The notes under the pieces are model-generated. The model worked only from the letters and a program-made list of their open reading frames with translations, had not been told where the DNA came from and did no database searches. Positions 1 to 7,774 of a stretch of DNA of 56,977 nt are shown here, in pieces. This DNA is from Halobacteriales archaeon QH_6_64_20 (lineage in GTDB: Archaea; Halobacteriota; Halobacteria; Halobacteriales; Halococcaceae): positions 1-56,977 of the forward strand of contig PXQR01000008.1 in NCBI GenBank assembly GCA_003021235.1, given 5' to 3'. Numbering within the stretch: the first letter of the stretch is position 1; every line of letters begins with the position of its first letter. The translations under genes and the position numbers were made by a program.

Positions 1-256
1 ATCGTTTCACAATTTACCGTAAATCAAGTCGCAACCAGTCGAATGAGCCTCCACGCTGCCGGAGTAGACCATCGCTGGGATCGAAATTACGGTACGTTGC
101 TGATTGAAACCGTTCAATTAGACAGTGCCCCGGTCTGTTTCAGTTCTCGATCGGCCGACATCGTGCGTTCGGTGTCGACAGCGCCGTCGCGTCCGCACGT
201 AGTGTTCTCGCCATCGAGTCGAAGGGGGTTTCACCGGGCTCTGCGATCGTGCGAAC
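1..256. other. Non-coding left edge
   Basis: No convincing gene is seen in the first 256 bases; open frames here are shadows of high-GC composition. The part just before the isomerase gene carries GAAGGGGGTTTCACCGGG (about positions 220-239), a motif nearly repeated at about 10571-10587. Its role is unknown. Confidence 0.5.
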
Positions 257-853
257 ATGAGCACACCGGACGCCACGGAGGGCGTGGGCGCTGAGGGGAC
301 GGCGACCAGCGATACGGGAACGGAAATGAGCGGACGCGAGCGCGTCGTCGCCGTCGACGCCGAGGACGAAGAACGGGAACTCGTCGACCGTCTCGACGCC
401 CATACCGGGAACGGGATTCGCCACCGAGCCTTTACCGTACTCGTCTACGACGAGGAGGGAAAGATCCTGCTCGCCCGCCGGAGTCCCGACAAACGGCTCT
501 GGGATACCTTCTGGGACGGCACGGTCGCCTCCCATCCCGCTCCGGGCCAGGACCAATTAGACGCCAGCCGCCAGCGGCTGGACGAGGAGTTAGGGATCAC
601 GCCCGATCAGTACGACGACCTCCGGGAAACCGACGTCTTCGAGTACAAGCGATACTACCTCAACGAGGGCGTTGAGTACGAGGTCTGTACGGTGCTCAAA
701 GTCACCCTGTCGGACGTCTCAATAAACCCTGATCCCGCGGAGGTCGCCGGACTGTTGTGGGTCTCCTACGAGGACCTCTACGAGCACCCAAAGCGCTACC
801 GCCAACTACGACTCTGTCCCTGGTTCGAGATCGCAATGCGACGGGACTTCTGA
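257..853 (+). CDS. idi: Isopentenyl-diphosphate delta-isomerase, type I (Nudix)
   Basis: Interconverts isopentenyl and dimethylallyl diphosphate for archaeal lipid and quinone side chains; cytosolic. The 198-residue product has the Nudix fold signature: HRAFTVLVYD (57-66), RRSPDKRLWDTFWDG (74-88), SHPAPGQ (92-98), the Nudix helix RLDEELG (107-113), and YEVC (141-144) holding the second catalytic glutamate. The residue aligned by eye with the catalytic Cys67 of the E. coli enzyme is Ala91 (TVASHP against SVCGHP); I believe this occurs in other haloarchaeal homologues but cannot check it. The first 23 residues are low complexity, so a start at Met24 (326) is possible. It lies just upstream of menaquinone genes, which use its product. 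Confidence 0.92.
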   Translation: MSTPDATEGVGAEGTATSDTGTEMSGRERVVAVDAEDEERELVDRLDAHTGNGIRHRAFTVLVYDEEGKILLARRSPDKRLWDTFWDGTVASHPAPGQDQLDASRQRLDEELGITPDQYDDLRETDVFEYKRYYLNEGVEYEVCTVLKVTLSDVSINPDPAEVAGLLWVSYEDLYEHPKRYRQLRLCPWFEIAMRRDF

Positions 854-867
854 AGCGCACCTTTTGC

Positions 868-1149
868 TCTGTGCTCACGGCCTTCGGCCGCTCGCTCGGC
901 AAAATCTGCATCAAAAGCACTCCTCACTCGCGCGGTGGTCGTTCGTCGGCCCGTTCCTTCGCTCGTTCCGCTCGCTCAGTCACGGGGAACCGTTCGCTCG
1001 CCGCCTTCGGCGGCTCACTCTCGGATGCTACGGACACCGCACCAGCACCCTGATTTCGGTGTTCTCGTCGCCGTGTGGGTCGATCCGACTACGGTTCGAC
1101 CATGGCGAAATCCCAACGTTGAGGCCATCGAAACCCCAATAGTCGAACG
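868..1149. repeat. Hairpin-rich intergenic element
   Basis: This gap between idi and menA holds two perfect short hairpins with TTC loops, GGCC-TTC-GGCC (879-889) and GCCGCC-TTC-GGCGGC (1000-1014). They lie in low-complexity GCTCGTTCCGCTCGCTC-type sequence, with an A/T-rich patch (AAAATCTGCATCAAAAGC) near 900. Similar low-complexity intergenic stretches are familiar from haloarchaeal genomes. No coding sequence is supported. Confidence 0.45.
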
Positions 1150-2088
1150 ATGAGTACGCAGGAGGTCTCACGGCGACGGGCCTGGGTGATGGCCGCTCGG
1201 CCTCAGACGCTTCCGGCGGGTGCCGCGCCGGTGATCGTCGGCGTCGGCCTCGCGATCGGGTTCGATACGTTCGCTGTGCTCCCGGCGCTCGGCGCACTGG
1301 CCGGTGCCTTGCTTATCCAGATCGGGACGAACTTCGCGAACGACTACTACGACGCCGTTCGGGGCACCGACACCGCTGAGCGCGAAGGCTTTACCCGTGT
1401 GACCGCGGGCGGACTGATCGCGCCGGAAGAGGTCAAACGGGCAATGTACGCGACGTTCGCGCTCGCGATCGGTGTCGGGACGTACCTCGTCTACGTCGGG
1501 GGCGTTCCGATACTGGTGATCGGTCTCGCGAGCGTCGCGAGCGGCCTCGCGTACACCGGCGGTCCCTACCCCTTCGGCTACTACGGATTAGGCGACCTGT
1601 TCGTGTTCGTCTTCTTCGGCGTGGTCGCCGTTACCGGGACCTACTACGTGCAGGCGGCGGCGCTCGCCGGCGTCGGGTCGTTCCCACTGTGGATACCGCC
1701 CGGTACGCTACCGCTCGCGGCGGTCGTTGCGAGCCTCCCGATTGCGGGCCTCAGTACGTGTATCCTCGTCGTGAACAACATCAGAGACTTAGAGACCGAC
1801 CGGCAAGCGGGCAAACGGACGCTCGCGGTACTGATGGGGTATCAGTGGAGCCGTATCGAGTTCCTGGCGCTGGTCGGCATGGCCTACGTGATCCCCTTCG
1901 CTCTCCTCGCCGACGCGCGCTTCGGGCTCGGAGTCCTCCTACCGATCGTCACGCTTCCGTACGCGATCGGGGTGTCGCGAACGGTGCTCACCGAATCGAG
2001 CGGGGAGGCGCTCAATCCCGCGCTCGAACGGGTTGGAAAGTTGCTCGCGGGTTATGCCGTGTCGTTCGCCTTGGGGCTCGCGCTATGA
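1150..2088 (+). CDS. menA: 1,4-dihydroxy-2-naphthoate polyprenyltransferase (MenA)
   Basis: Membrane UbiA-family enzyme that attaches the polyprenyl chain to dihydroxynaphthoate in menaquinone synthesis. The 312-residue product is multi-spanning and has both aspartate-rich motifs: NDYYDAVRGTD (64-74) and NNIRDLETD (209-217), the latter followed by RQAGKRTLAV as is usual for MenA. Helices are evident at about 25-58, 98-165 and 185-210, with more towards the C terminus. Its stop overlaps the menC start in ATGA (2085-2088), so the two are probably translationally coupled. Family and pathway are clear. Confidence 0.95.
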   Translation: MSTQEVSRRRAWVMAARPQTLPAGAAPVIVGVGLAIGFDTFAVLPALGALAGALLIQIGTNFANDYYDAVRGTDTAEREGFTRVTAGGLIAPEEVKRAMYATFALAIGVGTYLVYVGGVPILVIGLASVASGLAYTGGPYPFGYYGLGDLFVFVFFGVVAVTGTYYVQAAALAGVGSFPLWIPPGTLPLAAVVASLPIAGLSTCILVVNNIRDLETDRQAGKRTLAVLMGYQWSRIEFLALVGMAYVIPFALLADARFGLGVLLPIVTLPYAIGVSRTVLTESSGEALNPALERVGKLLAGYAVSFALGLAL

Positions 2089-3188
2089 GTTCCACATCGA
2101 TCGAAATCACGTCCTTTGCACTATCGCTCGCCCACCCGCTCGAAACCGCCCGCGGAACGATCGACGCCCGGGAGGGGTTTCTCGTCGCCGTCGAGCGAAA
2201 CGGTGTACTAGGAATCGGCGAGGCGTCGCCGCTTCCCGGGTGGACCGAGTCCCACGAAGCGTGTACGGAGGCTCTGGAGCGAGCGAGAGCCGAGTACGAC
2301 GAGGAAAGGCGACGTCGAGACCCGCGGGCGGCCCTCCGAGCGGCGCTCGAAACGTTCGACGCTCGCGAGACGCCCGCCGCCCGTCACGGGTTCGCGGCCG
2401 CGATCGCGGACCGTCGGGCACGGCAGGACGGACGAGCGCTCTACCGACACCTCGGCGGGACCGAACACGTCGAGCACGTGGCGGTCAACACGACGATCGG
2501 CGACGGAACTCCCGCAGAAGCCGCCAGCGCGGCCGAAGACGCGCTCGACGAGGGGTTTCAGTGTCTGAAGGTGAAAGTCGGCGCGCGCTCGATCGGAGCG
2601 GACGTCGCCCGGCTTCGGGCGATCCGAGAGGTCGCCCCGAACGCCGAAATCCGCGCGGACGCGAACGGTGCGTACTCGCTCGCGGAGGCCCGGCGGGCGC
2701 TCGCGGCGTTCGAGGGAACGGGGGATCTCGCGTACGTCGAACAGCCGCTTTCGGCCGCCGATCTGGCGGGTCACGCGGTGCTTCGCGGGGAGAGCGACCT
2801 GCGGATCGCCCTCGACGAGACGCTCTCGGAGCGCTCGATCAGCGCGGTGTGCAACGAGGGGGCAGCCGACGTCGTGATCTGTAAACCGATGGTGCTCGGC
2901 GGGCTCGATCGGGTGCGAACCGCTTCGCTACGGGCGCGAGCGGCGGGTATCGAACCGGTAGTGACGACGACGATCGACGGGGCGATCGCGCGGGCGGGTT
3001 CGACCCATCTCGCCGCGAGCCTCGCGCCGATCGTGCCCTGCGGGCTCGCGACCGCCTCCCTGCTCGAAGCGGATCTCGTGGGGGAGAACCCAGCGCCGGT
3101 AACGGGAGGTTACGCCCGCGTTCCACAGCGTCCCGGGACGGTCGAAGCGACGACGGCACGGGCGGCGATCGACAGATCGCGCTCCTGA
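2085..3188 (+). CDS. menC: o-Succinylbenzoate synthase (MenC)
   Basis: Enolase-superfamily enzyme dehydrating SHCHC to o-succinylbenzoate in menaquinone synthesis. The start at 2085 is set by the ATGA overlap with menA; it gives 367 residues beginning MSSTSIEITSF. Visible active-site elements in order are a KVKVG lysine motif, the metal-ligand regions RADANGAYS and EQPLS, then LDETL, and ICKPMVLGG with the second catalytic lysine. The N-terminal capping domain (about 1-105) and barrel are full length. The gene is the middle step of the idi-menA-menC-menE cluster. Confidence 0.92.
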   Translation: MSSTSIEITSFALSLAHPLETARGTIDAREGFLVAVERNGVLGIGEASPLPGWTESHEACTEALERARAEYDEERRRRDPRAALRAALETFDARETPAARHGFAAAIADRRARQDGRALYRHLGGTEHVEHVAVNTTIGDGTPAEAASAAEDALDEGFQCLKVKVGARSIGADVARLRAIREVAPNAEIRADANGAYSLAEARRALAAFEGTGDLAYVEQPLSAADLAGHAVLRGESDLRIALDETLSERSISAVCNEGAADVVICKPMVLGGLDRVRTASLRARAAGIEPVVTTTIDGAIARAGSTHLAASLAPIVPCGLATASLLEADLVGENPAPVTGGYARVPQRPGTVEATTARAAIDRSRS

Positions 3189-3299
3189 CGGTGGTCGCCG
3201 GACTCTCGCCGAACGTCCCGCCGGTCGCGCGTCGGTGCCGGAATCGGAGCCGGGAGAACGGGCGGGACGGGACCGGGAAGCCGAAGACCGGGTCGGTAG

Positions 3300-3650
3300 T
3301 CAGGACCCGGGACCGGTGTTCGAGGAGGGGTGTCGATCGTGACCCGGCGACCGGCGGACGCTCACACGGCCGTCGCCGTAGACGAACACGACGTGGCCGA
3401 CGTACTCGAATCGCAGGCAGGTATCGGGCGAGGGGCGACCCGTCGGTCCGTGGACGAACAGATCGTCGAGCGCATCGAGATCGAGACGGACAGCCTCGCG
3501 GAGCGGCGGCAGTTCGAGGGGGTCCTCGTCCGTCGCGTGCGCGATCGCCTTGATTATCGTCACGGTGATCGGTTCCGAGCCGTCGACGTCGTGGTGTGCG
3601 CGGTGGATCTCGCGGCCGCCGGCCGGCTCGCGCGAGTTCGTCTTTTCCAT
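3300..3650 (-). CDS. HalOD1-domain protein
   Basis: Small acidic protein of a haloarchaeal output-domain family (HalOD1), often found as single-domain proteins or at the end of signalling proteins. Visible landmarks are ITVTIIKAIAHATDEDPLEL, PPLREAVRLDLDALDDLF, then RFEYVGHVVFVYGDGRVSV, which fit the family pattern of a helix, a P-x-L-x-x-x-[IV]-D-x-D-A-L-x-x-L motif and a beta hairpin. I chose the ATG at 3650 (116 residues). A start at 3806 would add an Arg/Thr-rich stretch and has a purine-rich sequence upstream. The gene sits inverted between menC and menE. Function unknown. Confidence 0.75.
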   Translation of the reverse strand: MEKTNSREPAGGREIHRAHHDVDGSEPITVTIIKAIAHATDEDPLELPPLREAVRLDLDALDDLFVHGPTGRPSPDTCLRFEYVGHVVFVYGDGRVSVRRSPGHDRHPSSNTGPGS

Positions 3651-4140
3651 CACGCCACCGTCCCGAACGGACGACCCACGGAGCTCGCCGGTAGCGGGCG
3701 GATCCCAGCGACGAGCGCGCCGGTGGTCGTCGGTCGTCCGTCGTTCGTTCGCGGCGTCCGTACCGCGGTCGTTGCCTGTTCGCTCCCGTCCCGTATCCGA
3801 TCGCATCGGAGGGCCCCCTCCCGCCACGGCTTTAGGGCGGCACGTCCTGTGTCGGGTATCATACGGGCATCTCCTGTCCGGGAATTGTGGTATCACCGAT
3901 TAGTTATAAAGGGTCTACGCCGTGACCCGTTCGATTAATGCGAGGCTCCATCACGAGAAGGTGTGACCCTCCCTCCCGATCCCGCGTGAGGGTAGGAGAC
4001 ACGTCCGGGATCGGGTAGCGAACGGAGGTCGAAGGTGTGTCGGAGGGGTTCAGGACCGCTTCGCCCGCCTATGGGGAGGCTGACCGGCCGAAGCGATCGC
4101 GTAGAAACCGTCAACCCTCTCGGGACCCTTTCCCCAGCCG
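3651..4140. other. Intergenic region before menE with hairpin
   Basis: Besides possible 5' extension of the HalOD1 gene, the region has a TATA-like TTATAAAG (3904-3911) readable in both directions. It also has a perfect 10-bp inverted repeat, CCCGATCCCG (3975-3984) and CGGGATCGGG (4006-4015), with a 21-base loop. A 26-codon frame begins at ATG 3938, about 30 bases from the TATA box, and ends at 4018 within the right arm region. If this TATA drives menE, the leader would be about 200 bases. No RNA family was recognised. Confidence 0.4.
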
Positions 4141-5799
4141 ATGGCAGACTGGCTCGCCGCTCGCGTTCGTGCCTCGCCCGACGCGACGGCGCTGATCGAC
4201 GCCGGATCGGAAGCGCGCCTGACCTATGGCGACCTCGACGAGCGGGCGGGGCGGGTAGCGGCGGGGTTGGCGGCACACGGGATCGGCGCGGGTGATCGCG
4301 TCGGGAGCGTTCTCGGCGTAGGGCCGGCGGCCGTCTCGTTCGTACACGCGGTCTCGCGCCTCGGGGCGGTGCTCGTTCCCCTCTCGCCTCGGCTGACGGC
4401 GGGCGAAATAGGGGCTCGAACACGGCGGGCGGACTGTAAGGTTCTCGTCCACGACGGAAGCGCCGATGTCGAGGCGAGCACGATCGACGGGACCGTCCGC
4501 CTCGTCGCGCTCGACGCGCTCGACACGTCCGAGGAGAGCTCCGCCAAGGAACGTGGCGGGACGACCGCCGAAACCGGGAACGAACGGAACAGTGAGTCGT
4601 CGATCGGCGAAACACCAGCGAACGGGACGTCGACGAACGGAGTATCGACCGGGTTCGACGACCCACTCGTACTGCTTTTTACGTCGGGGACGACCGGCCG
4701 GCCCAAGGCCGTGGTGCTGACCGTGGGCAACGTGCTCGCGAGTGCGGGTGCCTCGGCGGTTCGACTGGGGGTGCTCCCCGGGGACCGGTGGTTGCTCGCG
4801 CTCTCGACGGGGAGCATGGGCGGACTCGCGCCGATCTACCGGGCAGTGCTCTACGGGACGACGCTCGTCCTCCAGCGAGGATTCGACGCCCGGAGGACGA
4901 TCGGGGCGCTTTCGACCTACGACTGTACGGGGATCTCGCTCGTGCCGACGATGCTCTCGCGAGTCCTCAACGTCGTCGAACCGGACGAGGAGGGAGGCAG
5001 GGAGTGCGGAAGCGACGACGGCGACCGAAAGGAGTACGACGGTGAAGGAGAGTACGAGGGCGGGTTTCCGGCCTCGGTACGATGTGTGCTCCTGGGCGGA
5101 GCACCCGCTTCGCGCGAACTCGTCGAACGCTGTCGAGCGGGTGACGTCCCGGTACACCCGACCTACGGCATGACCGAGACGGCCTCCCAGGTCGCGACCG
5201 CCCGCCCCGACGAGGCGTTTTCGAACCCGGGAACCGTCGGTCGGCCGCTCGTGGGAACGACGGTGGTCGCCGTCGAGGACGGGTCGGTTCTCGATCCCGG
5301 AGAGCGGGGCGAACTGGTCGTTAACGGACCGACCGTAACCCCGGGCTACTACGACGACCGGGAAGCGACCGACGAAGCCTTCTCCGGACACGGCTTTCAC
5401 ACGGGGGACCTGGGGTACGTCGACGACGACGGACGGGTGTGGGTCACGGGACGGCTCGACGATCGGATCGTCACCGGCGGACAGACGGTCGATCCCGAGG
5501 AAGTGAGCAGGGCGCTCCGCGAGCACCCAGCCGTTCACGAGGCGGCGGTGGCCGGACTCGACGACGCGGAGTGGGGCGAGCGGATCGGGGCACTGGTCGT
5601 TCCGGGAGGGCCCGGTACCGCCGAGACGAGCGAGCGAGGGGTGAGCGAGGGAGACCTCGATGCCCACTGTCGTGAGCGTCTCGCAGGCTACAAGCTCCCG
5701 CGAACGATCGCCGTTGCCCACGAGCTCCCGCGGACGGAATCGGGGACGATAGACCGAAACGCGGTGAAGGCACGGCTCCGAGCCACCGACGCGGGCTGA
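4141..5799 (+). CDS. menE: o-Succinylbenzoate--CoA ligase (MenE)
   Basis: ANL-superfamily adenylating enzyme that makes o-succinylbenzoyl-CoA for menaquinone synthesis. The 552-residue product has the P-loop TSGTTGRPK (181-189), the YGMTETAS motif, GFHTGDLGYVDDDGR, and a C-terminal GTIDRNAVK with the catalytic lysine. It is longer than usual: low-complexity insertions lie at about 128-172 (Ser/Thr/Asn/Glu-rich) and about 280-305 (Asp/Glu/Gly-rich), both at surface-loop positions as is common in halophilic proteins. The inverted HalOD1 gene separates it from menA-menC. Confidence 0.92.
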   Translation: MADWLAARVRASPDATALIDAGSEARLTYGDLDERAGRVAAGLAAHGIGAGDRVGSVLGVGPAAVSFVHAVSRLGAVLVPLSPRLTAGEIGARTRRADCKVLVHDGSADVEASTIDGTVRLVALDALDTSEESSAKERGGTTAETGNERNSESSIGETPANGTSTNGVSTGFDDPLVLLFTSGTTGRPKAVVLTVGNVLASAGASAVRLGVLPGDRWLLALSTGSMGGLAPIYRAVLYGTTLVLQRGFDARRTIGALSTYDCTGISLVPTMLSRVLNVVEPDEEGGRECGSDDGDRKEYDGEGEYEGGFPASVRCVLLGGAPASRELVERCRAGDVPVHPTYGMTETASQVATARPDEAFSNPGTVGRPLVGTTVVAVEDGSVLDPGERGELVVNGPTVTPGYYDDREATDEAFSGHGFHTGDLGYVDDDGRVWVTGRLDDRIVTGGQTVDPEEVSRALREHPAVHEAAVAGLDDAEWGERIGALVVPGGPGTAETSERGVSEGDLDAHCRERLAGYKLPRTIAVAHELPRTESGTIDRNAVKARLRATDAG

Positions 5800-5866
5800 A
5801 AGCGGACTCGAGCGCGACGAAGCGACACGATCGTCCGGCGAGAACCCGAAGAACCCAAAGAGCAGA

Positions 5867-5873
5867 TTTAAAC
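5867..5873 (+). promoter_or_regulatory. TATA box of winged-helix regulator
   Basis: TTTAAAC lies 24-30 bases before the ATG at 5897, giving a leaderless or near-leaderless transcript. Confidence 0.6.
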
Positions 5874-5896
5874 TGGCTGCGGCCTCTTCGCTGGGT

Positions 5897-6256
5897 ATGA
5901 GCATGGCAACCGCCGAGGAGGATCTCTCCGCGGACGAGCGTGCCGGCCTCGCGCTCGTTCGCGAGTCGGGCGGTATTCACCAGAGCGACTTCTGGAAGGA
6001 ACTCGACGTGAACTCCAGGAAGGGAAGCCGGATCGTAGAGTCCTTGCTCGAAAAAGGGTTCGTTGAGCGCGAGGACACCGTCTACAATGGTCACAACACC
6101 TACTACATTACCCTGCCTGCCCGCGACCGGGATTTCTCCCTGCTTCTGGCCGGCGACATGCTCTCTCCGTTTATCGGCGACGACATCACGCCCCGTTCGG
6201 ACTCCTTTTCGCGCTGGATCATGAACCTCGCCTACGAGGAGTACAACGACATCTGA
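5897..6256 (+). CDS. Winged-helix transcriptional regulator
   Basis: Compact 119-residue DNA-binding protein. Residues about 14-60 form a winged helix (ADERAGLALVRESGGIHQSD, FWKELDVNSRKGSRIVESLL, then EREDTVYNGHNTYYIT as the wing), similar to MarR/TrmB-type regulators of archaea. The C-terminal half (LLLAGDMLSPFIGDDITPRS, ending WIMNLAYEEYNDI) is distinctive but of unknown role. Start chosen at ATG 5897 because a TATA box lies 24-30 bases upstream; the second Met two codons on is an alternative. Target genes unknown. Confidence 0.8.
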   Translation: MSMATAEEDLSADERAGLALVRESGGIHQSDFWKELDVNSRKGSRIVESLLEKGFVEREDTVYNGHNTYYITLPARDRDFSLLLAGDMLSPFIGDDITPRSDSFSRWIMNLAYEEYNDI

Positions 6257-6699
6257 ACCGACGGCGGACTACTCGCTACCGGCGGAGATCCCAGTATCCG
6301 ACCGTTATCGGCACAACAACACTCCGACCGGCGTTGTGAACGGATTCGGCGCTTCGGTTCGTACCCGACTAGCCACACCGTACCAGTGTTCCAGGCCGTG
6401 TCTGACTGAAATTTAAGTGCTGTAATACGAACGGTGTTCGCGGCCATGGAGCGACATGGAGCGACATGGCTACGGAGAGGAGAGAACGGCGCACGGTTCC
6501 CGCTGGCTGACGCGGCTGCCGACGGCGCGAGGGTCGGCAAGCGACACGGCCCGAACGTGTGCTTGCCGACCCGTATCGCACCGACAGTACCCGCGGGCGA
6601 CCGTCCCCGGCGGATCGACGACGCCGACCGACGGCGATACGCCCTCGATACGCTCGACGCGTTCGACGTCGCCGGTAGCTCGGACGTTCCCCCGTCGCG
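6257..6699. other. Intergenic region; possible small relic
   Basis: A TATA-like ATTTAAGT (about 6410-6417) lies some 30 bases before an ATG at 6446 that opens a frame containing RRIDDADRRRYALDTLDAFD (near 6610-6670). This is vaguely like the start of a DUF7344 helix-turn-helix, after which the frame becomes an antisense shadow of the next gene. A short tandem repeat (CATGGAGCGA twice, then CATGG) covers about 6445-6469. I regard any gene here as unproven; it may be a relic. Confidence 0.25.
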
Positions 6700-7065
6700 T
6701 CAGAACCCGGCCGAACGCCGGCGCTCGAACGCACCGACCGCGCTCAACAGCGGCGCGAGCGCGTCCGCCGCGTCCGTGGTAGCGACGACACGACGTCGGC
6801 GATCGACCTCGACGACGCCCGCTCGTTCGAGGAGCGGTAGGTGGACGTGGATTAGTCCGATATGGCGATCGAGGCGTGAGGGCTCGGTCGACGCGTCGGT
6901 TGGGGCTGACGGCCCGGACGCTCGGTAGAGGCGATCGGCCAGTTCCGCGATGGCGACGGCGTCGGGTTCGTCGAGCAGGCATCGAAGCGTGCGGCGGCGC
7001 GGGCCGGCGTCGAGCACGCGAAGCGCCGTGTCGAGCGGGAGGTCGGGCGTGCGATCGCGTATCAT
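6700..7065 (-). CDS. DUF7344-like helix-turn-helix protein
   Basis: 121-residue protein of a haloarchaeal winged-helix family. The motif order fits: ALRVLDAGPRRRTLRCLLDE (helix 1-2), a variable loop, RLDRHIGLIHVHLPLLERAG (recognition helix region), then VVEVDRRRRVVATTDAADAL (wing and last helix). Start at ATG 7065 is supported by TATATAT at 7090-7097, about 26 bases upstream. Probably a transcriptional regulator; target unknown. It is transcribed away from the palindrome at 7183-7197. Confidence 0.75.
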   Translation of the reverse strand: MIRDRTPDLPLDTALRVLDAGPRRRTLRCLLDEPDAVAIAELADRLYRASGPSAPTDASTEPSRLDRHIGLIHVHLPLLERAGVVEVDRRRRVVATTDAADALAPLLSAVGAFERRRSAGF

Positions 7066-7089
7066 ATGGGGAAACGTGCTACCGTCACT

Positions 7090-7097
7090 GTATATAT
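7090..7097 (-). promoter_or_regulatory. TATA box of DUF7344-like gene
   Basis: The minus strand reads CATATATAC centred about 27 bases before ATG 7065, consistent with a leaderless transcript. Confidence 0.6.
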
Positions 7098-7163
7098 GGT
7101 TTCACGTCCGTCGAAGCGCGAGTTGGCTCCGTAAGCCCGCTCGCCGGCTCTCGGTGCCACAAA

Positions 7164-7197
7164 GCTTATATCGACAATTAGCACCTGTCCGACAGGT
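7164..7197. promoter_or_regulatory. Orphan TATA box and 15-bp palindrome
   Basis: CTTATATCG (about 7164-7172) is followed by a perfect palindrome, ACCTGTC-C-GACAGGT (7183-7197). No plus-strand gene follows. The site lies 27 bases beyond the stop of the 7224-7685 gene and about 120 bases upstream of the 7065 start. It could be an operator, a small-RNA promoter or an RNA hairpin. Confidence 0.35.
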
Positions 7198-7223
7198 ACG
7201 GCCGGCGGAGAGTGGACGCTCGA

Positions 7224-7685
7224 TCAGTCCGATGCGGAGACGACGTGGCCAGTCGCGTAGGGACCCGTTTCGGGTACCGGCGAGCGGAGGAGGGCCGTGG
7301 CTCGACTGCCGTTTCGAGCGAGTTCCACCCGGTACCGGGTTCCGTTGCGCGAAACGTAGATCCCCGACTCGGTCGCCGCCTCGGGGTTTCGCTGGCGGAA
7401 CGCGGCGAACTCGTCGAACGGCGTGTGGGTAAACGATTCCTTGATTCCGAGCGGGCCTTTCCAGTAGGGATCGGAGCGTCCGCGCTCGATCGCCGTCGTC
7501 GTGTACGGAAAGCGCCGCTCGGAGAGGTCGGTGGCGTTCACCGTCGGACCGTTTGCCTCCACCGCCGTTGCGCTCACGTAGTAGGGATCCCCGCTTCGCA
7601 GGTAGCTCGGCAGTGCTCCGAGCGCGAGCAGTAGGACGACTACCAGTAGGAGACCGAGCAGGAAGTTCCGCGTGATCCGGCGCAC
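7224..7685 (-). CDS. Membrane-anchored protein of unknown function
   Basis: 153 residues. One strong N-terminal membrane segment (about 6-26, ITRNFLLGLLLVVVLLLALG) follows a basic MRR start, so the rest is probably extracellular. The remainder (about 27-153) contains PYYVSATAVEANGPTVNATD, a PYTTTAIERG stretch and SRNGTRYRVELARNGSRATA, with several N-x-S/T sequons as expected of a haloarchaeal surface protein. Family not recognised. It follows the DUF5810-type gene on the same strand with a gap of about 90 bases and may be co-transcribed. Confidence 0.7.
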   Translation of the reverse strand: MRRITRNFLLGLLLVVVLLLALGALPSYLRSGDPYYVSATAVEANGPTVNATDLSERRFPYTTTAIERGRSDPYWKGPLGIKESFTHTPFDEFAAFRQRNPEAATESGIYVSRNGTRYRVELARNGSRATALLRSPVPETGPYATGHVVSASD

Positions 7686-7774
7686 GGTCTACGGGACCCG
7701 TCCGCCGTTCGGGTCGTTTCGAGCGTCCCACGCGCCCGGATCGGCGTTCATCAGGATCGGGGTCGGGGTCGACG

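Noticed and set aside
4111-5904. 597-codon minus-strand frame across menE
   Set aside because: It is the antisense shadow of menE; the translation is Arg/Pro-rich with no motifs and menE is certain.
6446-6928. Plus-strand frame with DRRRYALDTL-like start
   Set aside because: Most of it is antisense to the DUF7344-like gene; only a weak resemblance supports a relic, so it is not called as a gene.
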